From: Chitinibacter sp. GC72
GTDB taxonomy: Bacteria > Pseudomonadota > Gammaproteobacteria > Burkholderiales > Chitinibacteraceae
DNA length: 64,000 nt
Direction of reading: 5' to 3'
Assembly: GCF_009760905.1 (NCBI RefSeq)
Contig: NZ_VIRW01000003.1
Coordinates: 186,001-250,000 of the forward strand
The notes under the pieces were generated by a model, which did not search any database, was not told where the DNA came from, and saw only the letters and a list, made by a program, of their open reading frames with translations. This document shows positions 1 through 8,477 of the stretch, one piece after another (position 1 is the stretch's first letter; every line of letters starts with the position of its first letter). Made by a program: the position numbers and the translations under genes.

Positions 1-1282
1 CCGAGATATAGGACGCCAGCAAGAACACATACAGCGCCAGATACATCAGCAAGGTGCTCAGCACCATGCCGCTAGGCACACTGGAAATCGCATCGGCGGT
101 TTTCAGTACACCTTGCACCAGCCACGGCTGGCGGCCAATTTCGGTGACGTACCAGCCTGCCACGGTGGCAATCCAGCCGCTAAAGGTCATGCCGATCAGC
201 AGCTTGCTCACCAGCGGCTGTGGTTCGCCATTGCGACGTATCTGCCACGCGGCCAGCCAGCTCGCCAGTAGCATCAACATACCCACCCCCACCATCACGC
301 GGAAAGCCCAGAATACTTTGGCAACGGGAGGGTGCTCGGCAAACTCGTTCAGGCCTTTGATTTCACCGTCCAGCTCATGAGTCAGAATCAGGCTGGCCAC
401 TTTGGGAATGCCGATGGCGTAATCATTGCTGCGTGTTTCGCTATTGGGCAGCGCAAACAGCAGCAGCGGCGCGCCACGTTCGGTGTGCCACACGCCTTCA
501 ATGGCCGCCAGTTTGGCCGGCTGATGCTGCATGGTGTTCAGACCATGCATATCGCCAACTAAGATTTGCAGCGGAATCAGCGCCGCAGCCAGAAAAACAC
601 CGGTTTTCAGCGCCGCCTGCACGGCGGCCTGGCGCTGGCCTTTGAGCCATTGAAATGCCGACACACCGGCAATCAGAAACGCCACGGTCAGGCCAGAGGC
701 GAGCAGCATATGCGTGAGGCGATACGGCATCGACGGGTTGAAAATCACCGCCAGCCAGCTGGTAACATGTGCCTGGCCATTGATCATTTCAAAGCCGGTT
801 GGCGTTTGCATCCAGGAGTTGAGCACAATAATCCAGAATGCCGACAGCGTCGTGCCGCCCGCTACCAGCACCGTAGCCAATGTATGCATCCGGTTGCTCA
901 CCTTTTTCTGGCCGAACAACATAATGCCCAGGAAAGTGGCCTCAAGGAAAAACGCGGTCAGCACTTCATAGGCCAACAGTGGCCCGGCAATATTGCCCAC
1001 CGTTTTCATATAGCCGGGCCAGTTGGTGCCAAACTGAAAACTCATCGTGATGCCGCTGACCACGCCCAGCGCAAAGGTCAGCGCAAAGATTTTCACCCAG
1101 AAGCCATATGCCGCCAGCCATTTTTCGTCACCCGTGGCGTTAAAGCGCAGCTTGAAAAACAGCAGCACCCAACCCATGGCAATGCTGATGGTCGGGAATA
1201 AAATATGGAAGGTGATATTGGCGGCAAACTGGATGCGCGCCAGCACCACAGGATCAAGTAGGGTTAAAGCATCGGGCGACAT
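1..1282 (-). CDS. cioA: Cytochrome bd-type ubiquinol oxidase subunit I, CIO type (partial, 3' end outside window)
   Basis: Membrane quinol oxidase subunit that would carry the b-type and d-type hemes and oxidise quinol while reducing oxygen to water. About 427 N-terminal residues are visible, with many hydrophobic segments. Family landmarks are a heme-ligand His in FHILFP (about residue 26), a FWAFRVMVG segment and the GRQPW motif of the quinol-binding loop. That loop is short, as in the cyanide-insensitive (Cio) branch rather than the long-loop E. coli CydA branch; this subtype call is inference. The start is the ATG at 1282, two bases after the stop of the upstream regulator gene, so the two are probably co-transcribed. 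Subunit II would be expected beyond the left edge. Confidence 0.93.
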   Translation of the reverse strand, partial: MSPDALTLLDPVVLARIQFAANITFHILFPTISIAMGWVLLFFKLRFNATGDEKWLAAYGFWVKIFALTFALGVVSGITMSFQFGTNWPGYMKTVGNIAGPLLAYEVLTAFFLEATFLGIMLFGQKKVSNRMHTLATVLVAGGTTLSAFWIIVLNSWMQTPTGFEMINGQAHVTSWLAVIFNPSMPYRLTHMLLASGLTVAFLIAGVSAFQWLKGQRQAAVQAALKTGVFLAAALIPLQILVGDMHGLNTMQHQPAKLAAIEGVWHTERGAPLLLFALPNSETRSNDYAIGIPKVASLILTHELDGEIKGLNEFAEHPPVAKVFWAFRVMVGVGMLMLLASWLAAWQIRRNGEPQPLVSKLLIGMTFSGWIATVAGWYVTEIGRQPWLVQGVLKTADAISSVPSGMVLSTLLMYLALYVFLLASYIS

Positions 1283-1284
1283 GA

Positions 1285-1869
1285 TTAGTCCTTGCTCTCT
1301 GGGCTGTTACTGGAATCGGTGCCGCCCAGAAAAGCGGGCAGCTTTTGCTTGAGTTCGAGAAATTTCTGCACCTGCGCGCCCAGCTTCATCAGCTTTTGCA
1401 GGGTTTCGACGTCCAGGCGCTGAATATCGCTAAACCAGCTGGTGGTCAAATCGATCAGATCGTGCATTTGCGCCATTCGCGCTTGCGCGTGTTTGTCGGC
1501 GTCGTTGCTTGGCGTTTCCAGCAATGCGCCGCGCAACATGGTCAGCGTGGGGTCGACTTCACGCTTTTTGCGCTCTTCGGCCAGCGTTTGAAAAATCACC
1601 CACACATCGTCGGGCGTTGAATAGTATTCGCGCCGATCACCCGGCAGGTGCTGCAGTTTCACCAGCCGCCACGACACCAGTTCTTTAAGTCCCATCGAAA
1701 TATTCGAGCGCGAAAAGCCCAGCGCCTCGGCCATTTCGTCGGCGTTCAGCGGCTTTTCGCTGACAAATAGCAGCGCATACATCTGGCCGACGGTGCGGTT
1801 AATGCCCCAATGGCTGCCCATTTCGCCAAAGTGCAGCACAAAAGATTGAATGAGTGGTGTGAGGTTCAT
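1285..1869 (-). CDS. GbsR/MarR-type winged-helix transcriptional regulator
   Basis: DNA-binding regulator of about 194 residues. Residues about 20-95 form a winged helix-turn-helix of the GbsR branch of the MarR superfamily, including GINRTVGQMYALLF and ALGFSRSNISMGLKEL. The C-terminal part is helical and probably mediates dimerisation. The gene lies immediately upstream of the cytochrome bd oxidase gene on the same strand with a two-base gap, so it probably controls that oxidase and itself. The ligand or signal cannot be told from sequence. The family call is firm; the target is inferred from position. Confidence 0.85.
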   Translation of the reverse strand: MNLTPLIQSFVLHFGEMGSHWGINRTVGQMYALLFVSEKPLNADEMAEALGFSRSNISMGLKELVSWRLVKLQHLPGDRREYYSTPDDVWVIFQTLAEERKKREVDPTLTMLRGALLETPSNDADKHAQARMAQMHDLIDLTTSWFSDIQRLDVETLQKLMKLGAQVQKFLELKQKLPAFLGGTDSSNSPESKD

Positions 1870-2449
1870 GTAGATTTTGAATTTACAGTAATTTGTGAAA
1901 TTTGATATGGATCATATTCTTACTGCTCATTGCCCGCAATGGGCGGCGCTGATTGTATTTGGCTATGTGCTCGATAGAGAAAATCTAAATCGCTGCCGGT
2001 GCGCCATGTCATATTCAAGACAGGTATCGGCGCAGGCTTTGGGCTACAATGCGCGCCAGCAATGGTGAGGTGGGCGAAAGCATGACTTTCGGCACCTTTA
2101 AACGGGAAACAGGTGAAAAGCCTGTACTGCCCCTGCAACGGTAAATCAGTCAAGATCATTCCTGCGTGTATCAGGCGCAGCCACTGTTTCGGCCTGTTCA
2201 AGGCGATGAAATGGGAAGGCGAATGATTGTCCATTCAGTTGGCGCAATGCGCTGCTGTGGCCACTGATCAGTCCGGATACCGGCCTTGCTCGTCAGCGTG
2301 CCTGCCTATGGGTGCGTGGCGGATTCCTGCGGCAGGGTGACCGTGGCGACAGATCCGGTGGCCGCGCGGCCTGCCTGCTGTTTCCTTTTTCCGAGTCTCC
2401 TGCCGTTTTATTGATGCAATACACTGAGGGTGTATTGCCGGAGGCTCTA
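1870..2449. other. Intergenic region between divergent gbsR-like gene and btuB
   Basis: About 580 bases without a protein gene I believe in. It holds the cobalamin riboswitch (about 2060-2300), then a GC-rich stretch with several short complementary segments (about 2325-2390) that could form an expression platform. A copy of the window-wide 49-bp palindrome begins at 2430. The proximal part (1870-1930) is AT-rich and probably contains the promoter for the divergent regulator gene. Confidence 0.6.
2060..2300 (+). promoter_or_regulatory. Cobalamin (B12) riboswitch
   Basis: The leader shows the conserved order of the cobalamin riboswitch core. It has a GGCACC element followed by an AACGGGAAACAGGTG-like segment, AGCCTGTACTGCCCC, then GCAACGGTAAATC. 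Later come GATGAAATGGGAAGGCGA and the B12 box AGTCCGGATACCGGCCT at about 2270-2286. Boundaries are approximate. It precedes btuB and the cobalamin genes on the same strand, so B12 is expected to repress the cluster. Confidence 0.93.
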
Positions 2450-2478
2450 ATGAATACGCGTTTTTCCAAGCTATACCT
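2430..2478. repeat. 49-bp imperfect palindrome, copy 1 (spans btuB start codon)
   Basis: Left arm GTGTATTGCC, a one-base variant of the GGGTATTGC consensus. Right arm GCTATACCT, exactly 49 bases end to end. The element contains the ribosome binding site (GGAG about 2440-2443) and the ATG of btuB at 2450. Confidence 0.6.
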
Positions 2479-4279
2479 AGTATGTTTGTCGGCTCTTTCG
2501 GCCATGGCGCACGCTGAAATCACCCAGCTCGACGAAATTGTCGTCACCGCAGCCCGCATTGCGCAGCCCGCCCGTGAAGTGGTGGGCGATGTGACAGTGA
2601 TCGAGCGCGCGCAGATTGAAACCCAAGCCAGCGCCAGCCTGCCCGAATTGCTGGCCAGACAGCCCGGTTTGCAAATGATGAGCAACGGCGGCGCGGGCAA
2701 AAATATGGCCGTGTTTATCCGCGGTGCCAATTCCAGTCAGACCGTGGTGCTGATCGACGGCGTGCGCTATGGCTCGGCCACCTCGGGCGGCGCTGCACTA
2801 CAGCATATTCCGCTGGCACAAGTGGACCGGATCGAGATTCTGCGTGGTCCGGCAGCCAGCTTGTATGGCGCAGATGCCATCGGCGGCGTGATCCAGATTT
2901 TCACCAAGCGCGGCGGCAAAGGTTTTACGCCCAGTATGGCCGTGGGCTATGGCACGCAAAACAGCGTTGAAGCCAGCGCCAGCTTCTCTGGTGGTAACGA
3001 GCAAACGCGTTACGCCATTGGCGTAGCACACAGCAAGACCGATGGCGGCAGCGCGCTGGTCTTGCCCAAATACCAGAAATTCAACGCCGACGACGACGGC
3101 TATGAAAACAACAGCCTGTCATTGAGCGCCAGCCATCAGCTCAATGCTGCCAACGCTTTCGGTGCCAACCTGCTGTACGCCAAAGTGGCCAATCAGTACG
3201 ACAATACGTCAACCAGCAAATACTACGATTACCGCGATCATGGCACCAATCTGGCCGCCAGCGTCTGGAGCGAGCATCAGCTGACTGATGCCTGGCAGAG
3301 CAAATTGCTGGCTGGCACCAGCATTGACGATAGCTACAGCTATCAGCCGCCTAGCGCCTGGGCCAAGGAAGAAAGCCGCTTTAAAACACGGCAAACCCAA
3401 CTTTCATGGCAAAACAATCTGCAGGCTGGCCCCGGCGTGCTGACGCTGGCGCTGGAAACGCTGGCGCAAAATGTGGCGGGCACTACCAAATACGACGTGA
3501 CGCAGCGACGCATCAATAGTGTGCTCGGTGGCTATCTGGCCAATCTGGGCGCGGTTACACTGCAAGCCAATGTGCGCAGCGATGACAATTCGCAATTCGG
3601 TCGTCAGACCACCGGCACGCTGGGCGCGTCCTGGCAGGTGAATCACGGCCTGCAGCTGGGCGGCAGCTATGGCACGGGCTATCAGGCGCCGACCTTCAAT
3701 CAGCTGTACTACCCAGGCTGGAGTAATCCGCATCTGAAGCCGCAGGAATCAGCTGGCGGCGAATTGTTTGCCCGTTATCAGACCAGCAGCCTGCAACTGG
3801 GCGCAACGGTGTATCGCAATCAGGTGAAAAACTTCATCCTGAATCAGCAAAATCACATTGCCAATGTGGATAAGGTCAAACTTTCCGGCCTGACGCTGAC
3901 GGCAGATTGGGCCAGCGATGGTTTCGAGGCGGGCTTGAGCTTTGATTATCTGGATGCGCTGGATCAGAAAGCCGATCGCCAGCTTGAGCTGCGCGCGCGC
4001 CAGAGTGGCCTGATTTACGCGGGCTTTAGCCAGTCGGCGTGGCGGGTGCGTACCGAGGTTCAGCTGCAAGGCCAGCGTTATGACGATGTGTATGGCGTGG
4101 GCCGCGTGACGTTGGGCGGCTATGCCTTGACCCATCTGCTGGCCGAATACCAGCTCAGCAAGGACTGGACGCTTGCTGCGCGGGTCAACAATGTCTTTGA
4201 TAAAACGTACACGCAGGTGTACGACTACGGCACTTTGGGCGTGAATGGCATGCTCAATGTACGCTGGTCGCCCAAGTAA
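2450..4279 (+). CDS. btuB: TonB-dependent vitamin B12 outer-membrane receptor
   Basis: Outer-membrane transporter for cobalamin, powered through TonB. About 609 residues: a signal peptide ending near AMAHA, a TonB box-like DEIVVTAAR, a plug domain (about residues 40-150, with VVLIDGVRYG and RIEILRGPAASLYGADAIGG), then a 22-strand-type barrel to the C-terminus. I chose the ATG at 2450 because GGAG lies seven bases upstream and a signal peptide follows; an in-frame start farther upstream at 2312 would put 46 unlikely residues before it. The B12 riboswitch directly upstream and the corrinoid genes downstream (three-base gap to cbiB) identify the substrate. Confidence 0.93.
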   Translation: MNTRFSKLYLVCLSALSAMAHAEITQLDEIVVTAARIAQPAREVVGDVTVIERAQIETQASASLPELLARQPGLQMMSNGGAGKNMAVFIRGANSSQTVVLIDGVRYGSATSGGAALQHIPLAQVDRIEILRGPAASLYGADAIGGVIQIFTKRGGKGFTPSMAVGYGTQNSVEASASFSGGNEQTRYAIGVAHSKTDGGSALVLPKYQKFNADDDGYENNSLSLSASHQLNAANAFGANLLYAKVANQYDNTSTSKYYDYRDHGTNLAASVWSEHQLTDAWQSKLLAGTSIDDSYSYQPPSAWAKEESRFKTRQTQLSWQNNLQAGPGVLTLALETLAQNVAGTTKYDVTQRRINSVLGGYLANLGAVTLQANVRSDDNSQFGRQTTGTLGASWQVNHGLQLGGSYGTGYQAPTFNQLYYPGWSNPHLKPQESAGGELFARYQTSSLQLGATVYRNQVKNFILNQQNHIANVDKVKLSGLTLTADWASDGFEAGLSFDYLDALDQKADRQLELRARQSGLIYAGFSQSAWRVRTEVQLQGQRYDDVYGVGRVTLGGYALTHLLAEYQLSKDWTLAARVNNVFDKTYTQVYDYGTLGVNGMLNVRWSPK

Positions 4280-4282
4280 GCG

Positions 4283-5302
4283 ATGTTGCTGTGCTCGCCA
4301 CTGATACTACTGCTGGCGCTGGCCTTCGGGCTGGCGCTGGAGTGGTGCGTCGGCGAGCCGCGCCGTTTTCACCCGCTGGTGGGGTTTGGCCGGTGGGCGA
4401 AATGGCTGGAGCAGCGCCTTAACCCTCCTTGGCGATACAATACATCCATGGGTATTGCCATGGGGTTTTTGTCTGTGCTGCTCTTGCTGGCAATACCCTG
4501 TGGTATTTATTGGGTTATTCACACTCTGTACCTGCAGTATATTCAGCCGCATTTACTCGGCAGCGAGGCCGCTATCTTAAGCGCTACCTTGAACGCCAAT
4601 TTAATCGGCCTTGTGCTGCTCAATGGCGGGGCGCTGTGGTTTGCGCTGGGGGCCAATAGCCTGCTCGCACATGTGCGTGCAATTGCGACGCCACTCCTGG
4701 CCAACGATCTACCCGCTGCGCGCCTGGCGCTGAGCATGATAGTGAGCCGCGATTGCAGCCAGCTTAATGAAACCGAGATCGCCAAGGGCGCGATCGAATC
4801 CAATCTGGAAAACGGCGCTGACGCGATTTTCTCAACCTTGTTCTGGTTTATGCTGCTCGGCGGGATGGGCGCGATTGTGCATCGGCTGGCTAATACGCTG
4901 GATGCCATGTGGGGTTATCGCACGCCGCGTTTGAATTGTTTTGGTCGCTGCGCCGCGCGGCTTGATGATGTGCTCAATTTTATTCCGGCGCGCCTAACCG
5001 CCTTGTCCTACACCGTGCTCGGCCAGACTCGTACTGCATGGCAATGCTGGCGCAGCCAGGCTCCCCGCTGGGATAGCCCGAATGCCGGGCCGGTGATGGC
5101 AGCGGGGGCGGGCGCCTTGGGCATTATGCTGGGTGGCAATGCGATTTACCACGGGCAGATCGAGCAGCGCACCGATTTGGGTGCCGGGCCTGTACCGCAA
5201 GCAGCCGATATTGCCCGCAGCATCGTACTGGTGCAAAAAACGCTGGCTTTGTGGCTGCTATCTTGCGTAGTCTTGCTGCTCATCGCCCATGCGATCAGCT
5301 GA
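4283..5302 (+). CDS. cbiB: Adenosylcobinamide-phosphate synthase (CbiB/CobD)
   Basis: Inner-membrane enzyme that attaches the aminopropanol phosphate (or aminopropanol) arm to adenosylcobyric acid in cobalamin synthesis. The 339-residue protein has the N-terminal LALEWCVGEPRRFHPLVGFGRWAKWLE signature, several membrane segments and the central MIVSRDCSQLNETEIAKGAIESNLENGADAIFSTLFW block typical of the family. It starts three bases after btuB and is followed 15 bases later by cobC, the enzyme making its aminopropanol phosphate substrate. A palindromic element (4450-4498) lies inside the gene without disturbing the protein. Confidence 0.95.
   Translation: MLLCSPLILLLALAFGLALEWCVGEPRRFHPLVGFGRWAKWLEQRLNPPWRYNTSMGIAMGFLSVLLLLAIPCGIYWVIHTLYLQYIQPHLLGSEAAILSATLNANLIGLVLLNGGALWFALGANSLLAHVRAIATPLLANDLPAARLALSMIVSRDCSQLNETEIAKGAIESNLENGADAIFSTLFWFMLLGGMGAIVHRLANTLDAMWGYRTPRLNCFGRCAARLDDVLNFIPARLTALSYTVLGQTRTAWQCWRSQAPRWDSPNAGPVMAAGAGALGIMLGGNAIYHGQIEQRTDLGAGPVPQAADIARSIVLVQKTLALWLLSCVVLLLIAHAIS
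4450..4498. repeat. 49-bp imperfect palindrome, copy 2 (inside cbiB)
   Basis: Perfect 11-base terminal arms: GGGTATTGCCA at 4450-4460 and TGGCAATACCC at 4488-4498. It codes for normal CbiB residues (from MGIAM to LAIP) and uses the rare codon ATA in the right arm. Confidence 0.85.
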
Positions 5303-5317
5303 TGGAAAGGGAAATTC

Positions 5318-6349
5318 ATGCATAGCGCACCACGACACGGCGGCAATTTACGCACTTTGATGGCCAATTTTGGCGGCACACTGGCCGATTGGATCGATTG
5401 CTCAACCGGCATTGCGCCGTATAGCTACCCGCTGCCCAATCTGCCGGTCAACGTCGTCCAGCGTCTGCCACACCCCACTGCCGAGTTTGAACAAGTTGTT
5501 GCCCACTATTACGGTAGTCGCGTATTTTTGCCCGTCGCCGGCTCGCAAGCCGCGATTGCAGCACTGCCGACGTTGCGCAGCGCAGGTAAAGTTGGCGTGT
5601 TGCGCGCCTCGTACGCCGAACATTCGTGGCGCTGGCAATTGGCTGGTCACACGGTGGTGTCGCTCAATCCAAACGAAGTCGAATACGCCGCCCAGCATTT
5701 GGATGTGCTGGTGTTGGTGAATCCAAATAATCCCGATGGGCTGATTTGGTCACGCGAGACCCTATTGGCCTTACACCAAACCTTGGCCGCGCGTGGGGGC
5801 TGGTTGATTGTTGACGAAGCATTTATCGATGCGATTGATGGCGACTGTGATGGCGTGGGCGCGCAGAGTTTATGCGCGGATGCTGAGCGAGAAGGGCTGA
5901 TTGTGCTGCGCTCGGTGGGCAAATTTTTTGGCCTGGCCGGTGTACGGCTGGGCTTTGTCTTTGCCCACGCGGCACTGCGTGAACGACTCGTGCAGCAAAT
6001 CGGGCCGTGGAATGTCAGCGGCCCCGCGCTATGGGCCGGGCAATTGGCCTTGGCTGATCACAGCTGGCAGGCGGCGCAGCGCGCTCGTTTGGCCGCCGAT
6101 GCCGCATGGCTGGCCGCTTTGCTCACTGAGGTCGGCTTGCCGCCAAGCGGTAGCCATCCGCTAATGCAGTTTTGCCCGGTGCAAGCGATTGATCAGTGGG
6201 GGTATGCACTGGCAAGCAACAGAATATATGCCCGCCCATTTAATACCCTGGATATTGGTCTGGATGCAATCCGCTTTGGCGCGCTTGCAGTTGAGCAACG
6301 CGCGACGTTTGCACAGCGCCTGCGCCTCGCAGCCAGCCAAGTCGTCTAA
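5318..6349 (+). CDS. cobC: Threonine-phosphate decarboxylase (PLP-dependent)
   Basis: Class I/II-fold aminotransferase relative that decarboxylates L-threonine-O-3-phosphate to (R)-1-amino-2-propanol phosphate for the cobalamin nucleotide loop; called CobC in the Pseudomonas denitrificans scheme and CobD in Salmonella. The 343-residue protein begins with the family-typical HGGNL and has WIDCSTGIAPYSYPLP, VLVNPNNPDG, a VDEAFIDA aspartate motif and the PLP lysine in LRSVGKFFGLAGVRLGF. A good ribosome binding site (GGAAAGGG) precedes the ATG. It sits between cbiB and corrinoid transport or adenosylation genes, consistent with one B12-regulated transcript. Confidence 0.93.
   Translation: MHSAPRHGGNLRTLMANFGGTLADWIDCSTGIAPYSYPLPNLPVNVVQRLPHPTAEFEQVVAHYYGSRVFLPVAGSQAAIAALPTLRSAGKVGVLRASYAEHSWRWQLAGHTVVSLNPNEVEYAAQHLDVLVLVNPNNPDGLIWSRETLLALHQTLAARGGWLIVDEAFIDAIDGDCDGVGAQSLCADAEREGLIVLRSVGKFFGLAGVRLGFVFAHAALRERLVQQIGPWNVSGPALWAGQLALADHSWQAAQRARLAADAAWLAALLTEVGLPPSGSHPLMQFCPVQAIDQWGYALASNRIYARPFNTLDIGLDAIRFGALAVEQRATFAQRLRLAASQVV
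6200..6248. repeat. 49-bp imperfect palindrome, copy 3 (inside cobC)
   Basis: Left arm GGGTAT at 6200-6205, right arm ATACCC at 6243-6248, 49 bases overall. The interior codes uninterrupted CobC sequence (GYALASNRIYARPFNTL) with an AT-rich codon choice, including AGA and ATA. Confidence 0.75.
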
Positions 6350-6366
6350 ATCACAAGGAAGTATCA

Positions 6367-7164
6367 ATGAAAGGCCCGCAACGCATTGCCTGTTTGAGTA
6401 GTGAAACCGTCGAAGTGCTGTACGCACTTGGTCAGCAGCATCGCATCGCTGGCATTACCGCTTTTGCGCGCCATCCGGCAGGCGTCACCAAAAATCACCC
6501 GATTATTTGCGGCTTTTCGAGTGCCAAAGCCGAGAAAATCTTCGCCGTTCAGCCCGATCTGATTCTGGCGTATTCCAGCTTGCAAGGTGAAATGGTCAAA
6601 GAGTGCATTCTGGCCGGTTTTGAAGTGCATTTTTTCAATCAGAAATCCATCGCGGGCATTTTCAATATGATCAGCACGCTGGGCCTGCTTCTCGATTGCA
6701 GCGAACGAGCTGAAACATTGATCGCCCAGCTGCAAAGCCAGCTTGACAATGCCCGCTTTGTCGCCGCGACCTTTACGCACCGCCCCAAAGTGTATTTCGA
6801 AGAATGGCACACGCCGCTGTACACCGGTATTCGTTGGGTATCCGAGCTGATCGAGATTGCTGGCGGTGTTGATGTCTTTACCGATGTCTCGCACGCGGTG
6901 CGCGCGGCAGATCGCACTGTGACGCCTGAGCAGGTGATTGCCGCCGCGCCCGAGCTGATTTTGGGTAGCTGGTGCGGGCAAAAGTTTGACACGCAAGCGG
7001 TGCAGCAGCGGGCAGGCTGGCAAGCTATTCCTGCCATCGCACAGCACCAAGTATTTGAAATCGCCAGCGAAGATCTGCTGGTACCCGGCATTACCGCGAT
7101 TACGCGCGGTTTGCCCTTGATCCAGTCATTTATTCAATCATATAACCGGAATATAACGCCATGA
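6367..7164 (+). CDS. BtuF-like cobalamin-binding protein without signal peptide
   Basis: Member of the BtuF/helical-backbone periplasmic-binding-protein superfamily, 265 residues. It has RIACLSSETVEVLYALGQQHRIAGIT, the PDLILAY strand, a KVYFEEWHTPLYTGIRWVSELIEIAGG block and a C-terminal GSWCGQKFD. Unlike a true binding protein it starts directly with MKGPQRIACLSS and has no hydrophobic leader, so it should be cytoplasmic. A conventional, secreted paralogue is encoded at 10286. Signal-less homologues occur in cobalamin operons, where their role is unclear; a corrinoid-handling or sensing role is possible. It overlaps the next gene (cobO) by four bases. Confidence 0.8.
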   Translation: MKGPQRIACLSSETVEVLYALGQQHRIAGITAFARHPAGVTKNHPIICGFSSAKAEKIFAVQPDLILAYSSLQGEMVKECILAGFEVHFFNQKSIAGIFNMISTLGLLLDCSERAETLIAQLQSQLDNARFVAATFTHRPKVYFEEWHTPLYTGIRWVSELIEIAGGVDVFTDVSHAVRAADRTVTPEQVIAAAPELILGSWCGQKFDTQAVQQRAGWQAIPAIAQHQVFEIASEDLLVPGITAITRGLPLIQSFIQSYNRNITP

Positions 7165-7763
7165 GCCAAGAAACCACCCGCAACGAACGCCACGCCGCGC
7201 GCATGGCGCGTAAAAAAGCCATTATCGACGCCCACATCGCCGAGGCGAATATCGACACCGGCATCATGATTTTGCTCACCGGTAACGGCAAAGGTAAATC
7301 ATCGTCGGCCTTTGGTATGGTCGCGCGCAGCATCGGCCATGGCATGAAAGTAGGCGTGGTGCAATTTATTAAAAACCGCACCGACACCGGCGAAGAAGCG
7401 CTGCTCGGTAAACATTGCGACTGGCATGTGATGGGCGATGGTTTTACGTGGGAAACGCAAAACTTCGAATCTGATAAAGCCAAGTCAGAACAAGCCTGGG
7501 CGCTGGCCGCCAAAATGCTGAACGATCCAAGCTACGACGTGGTCGTGCTCGACGAGCTTACCTATTGCCTATCGTACGGCTATTTGGATAAAGCCACCGT
7601 GATTCGCGACATTGAATCTCGTCCCGAAATGCAACACGTCGTCGTCACCGGCCGCGCGGCAGTGCCAGAATTGCGCGAGATTGCCGACACGATTACCGAA
7701 TTGAACGATGAAAAACATGCGTACAAGGCCGGTATTCGCGCACAAAAAGGCTTGGAATGGTGA
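7161..7763 (+). CDS. cobO: Cob(I)yrinic acid a,c-diamide adenosyltransferase (CobO/BtuR type)
   Basis: Transfers the 5'-deoxyadenosyl group of ATP to the cobalt of reduced corrinoids; also serves salvage. The 200-residue protein has the P-loop ILLTGNGKGKSSSAFG (about residues 35-50), VGVVQFIK, the VVVLDELTYCLSYGYL motif and the typical end KHAYKAGIRAQKGLEW. The N-terminal extension (ETTRNERHAARMARKKAIIDAHIAEA) is normal for the family. Its ATG overlaps the preceding gene's TGA. The next gene on the strand is separated by about 260 bases, so the first operon segment may end here. Confidence 0.96.
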   Translation: MSQETTRNERHAARMARKKAIIDAHIAEANIDTGIMILLTGNGKGKSSSAFGMVARSIGHGMKVGVVQFIKNRTDTGEEALLGKHCDWHVMGDGFTWETQNFESDKAKSEQAWALAAKMLNDPSYDVVVLDELTYCLSYGYLDKATVIRDIESRPEMQHVVVTGRAAVPELREIADTITELNDEKHAYKAGIRAQKGLEW

Positions 7764-7919
7764 GAATACACTTCAATACGAAATGCGCTGGTTGATTTGG
7801 GGCTTCATCTCCCGTGTAGCGAAAACCGCAGCAAGGAGAGAGACAAACAGTTTCATCGTTTGGCTCACGACGCGGCAAGGGCAGCGCGGAGCGCTTTTCG
7901 CCCGGGTCGCCGCTCAATG

Positions 7920-7951
7920 CTTCCTTTCTTTGGCGAAGCAAAGAAAGGAAG
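7920..7951. repeat. Perfect 13-bp inverted repeat hairpin
   Basis: CTTCCTTTCTTTG (7920-7932) and CAAAGAAAGGAAG (7939-7951) around a 6-base loop GCGAAG. There is no T-run after it on either strand, so it is not a standard terminator. Similar hairpins with this sequence style are scattered in many betaproteobacterial intergenic regions (from memory). It sits in the 258-base gap between cobO and the thioesterase-like gene, and that gap shows no convincing coding sequence. Confidence 0.75.
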
Positions 7952-8021
7952 TCCCCGTCGCGGATTGCGACTGAAAATAGCCGTGCCGAAGGCACTAAAA
8001 ATTGCTGGGTAATTAAATCGA

Positions 8022-8468
8022 ATGAGCGAATTAGCACAGCTACTGGAAAAAACACTGCACGAAGAAATCCCGCTAACGCGCGAAATAGGTATCACAGTCA
8101 TCACCGCCAACCCGAAACTCATCGAGCTAGCCGCTCCGCTCGCGCCAAACATCAACCATAAATGCACGGCATTCGGTGGCAGCTTGTACGCGGTGGCAGT
8201 GTTGGCGGGTTGGAGTATGGTGTTTGCGCGGCTACACGCAGCAGGTCTGCACGCGCATATCGTGATTCAGGATGCACAGATTGAATACCTGCTGCCAGTG
8301 GTTGAAACGATCAACGCGCGCTGCGAATTGCCTAGCGATGCCGATTTTGACCGCTGCCTAAAGCTATTTAATCGCAAAGGGCGCGGGCGGATTGCGCTCG
8401 ACGTGCAGATCGTCACGCAGCAGGGCGTGGCGGTGAAGTTTCGTGGTCAGTATGTGATTCATAACTAG
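8022..8468 (+). CDS. YiiD C-terminal domain / thioesterase-fold protein
   Basis: A 148-residue protein resembling the putative thioesterase (hotdog) domain found at the C-terminus of YiiD. Visible features are an N-terminal helix LAQLLEKTLHEEIPLTREIGI, then ITANPKLIELAAPLAPNINHKCTAFGGSLYAVAVLAGWSMVFARL and a C-terminal VQIVTQQGVAVKFRGQYVI. The GG-S-L-Y-A helix start is typical of the hotdog central helix. The substrate is unknown. It lies inside the cobalamin cluster with no obvious link to corrinoids, six bases downstream of which a DUF2867 gene begins, so the pair may be a cargo insertion. Confidence 0.75.
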   Translation: MSELAQLLEKTLHEEIPLTREIGITVITANPKLIELAAPLAPNINHKCTAFGGSLYAVAVLAGWSMVFARLHAAGLHAHIVIQDAQIEYLLPVVETINARCELPSDADFDRCLKLFNRKGRGRIALDVQIVTQQGVAVKFRGQYVIHN

Positions 8469-8477
8469 GAGTGTGTG

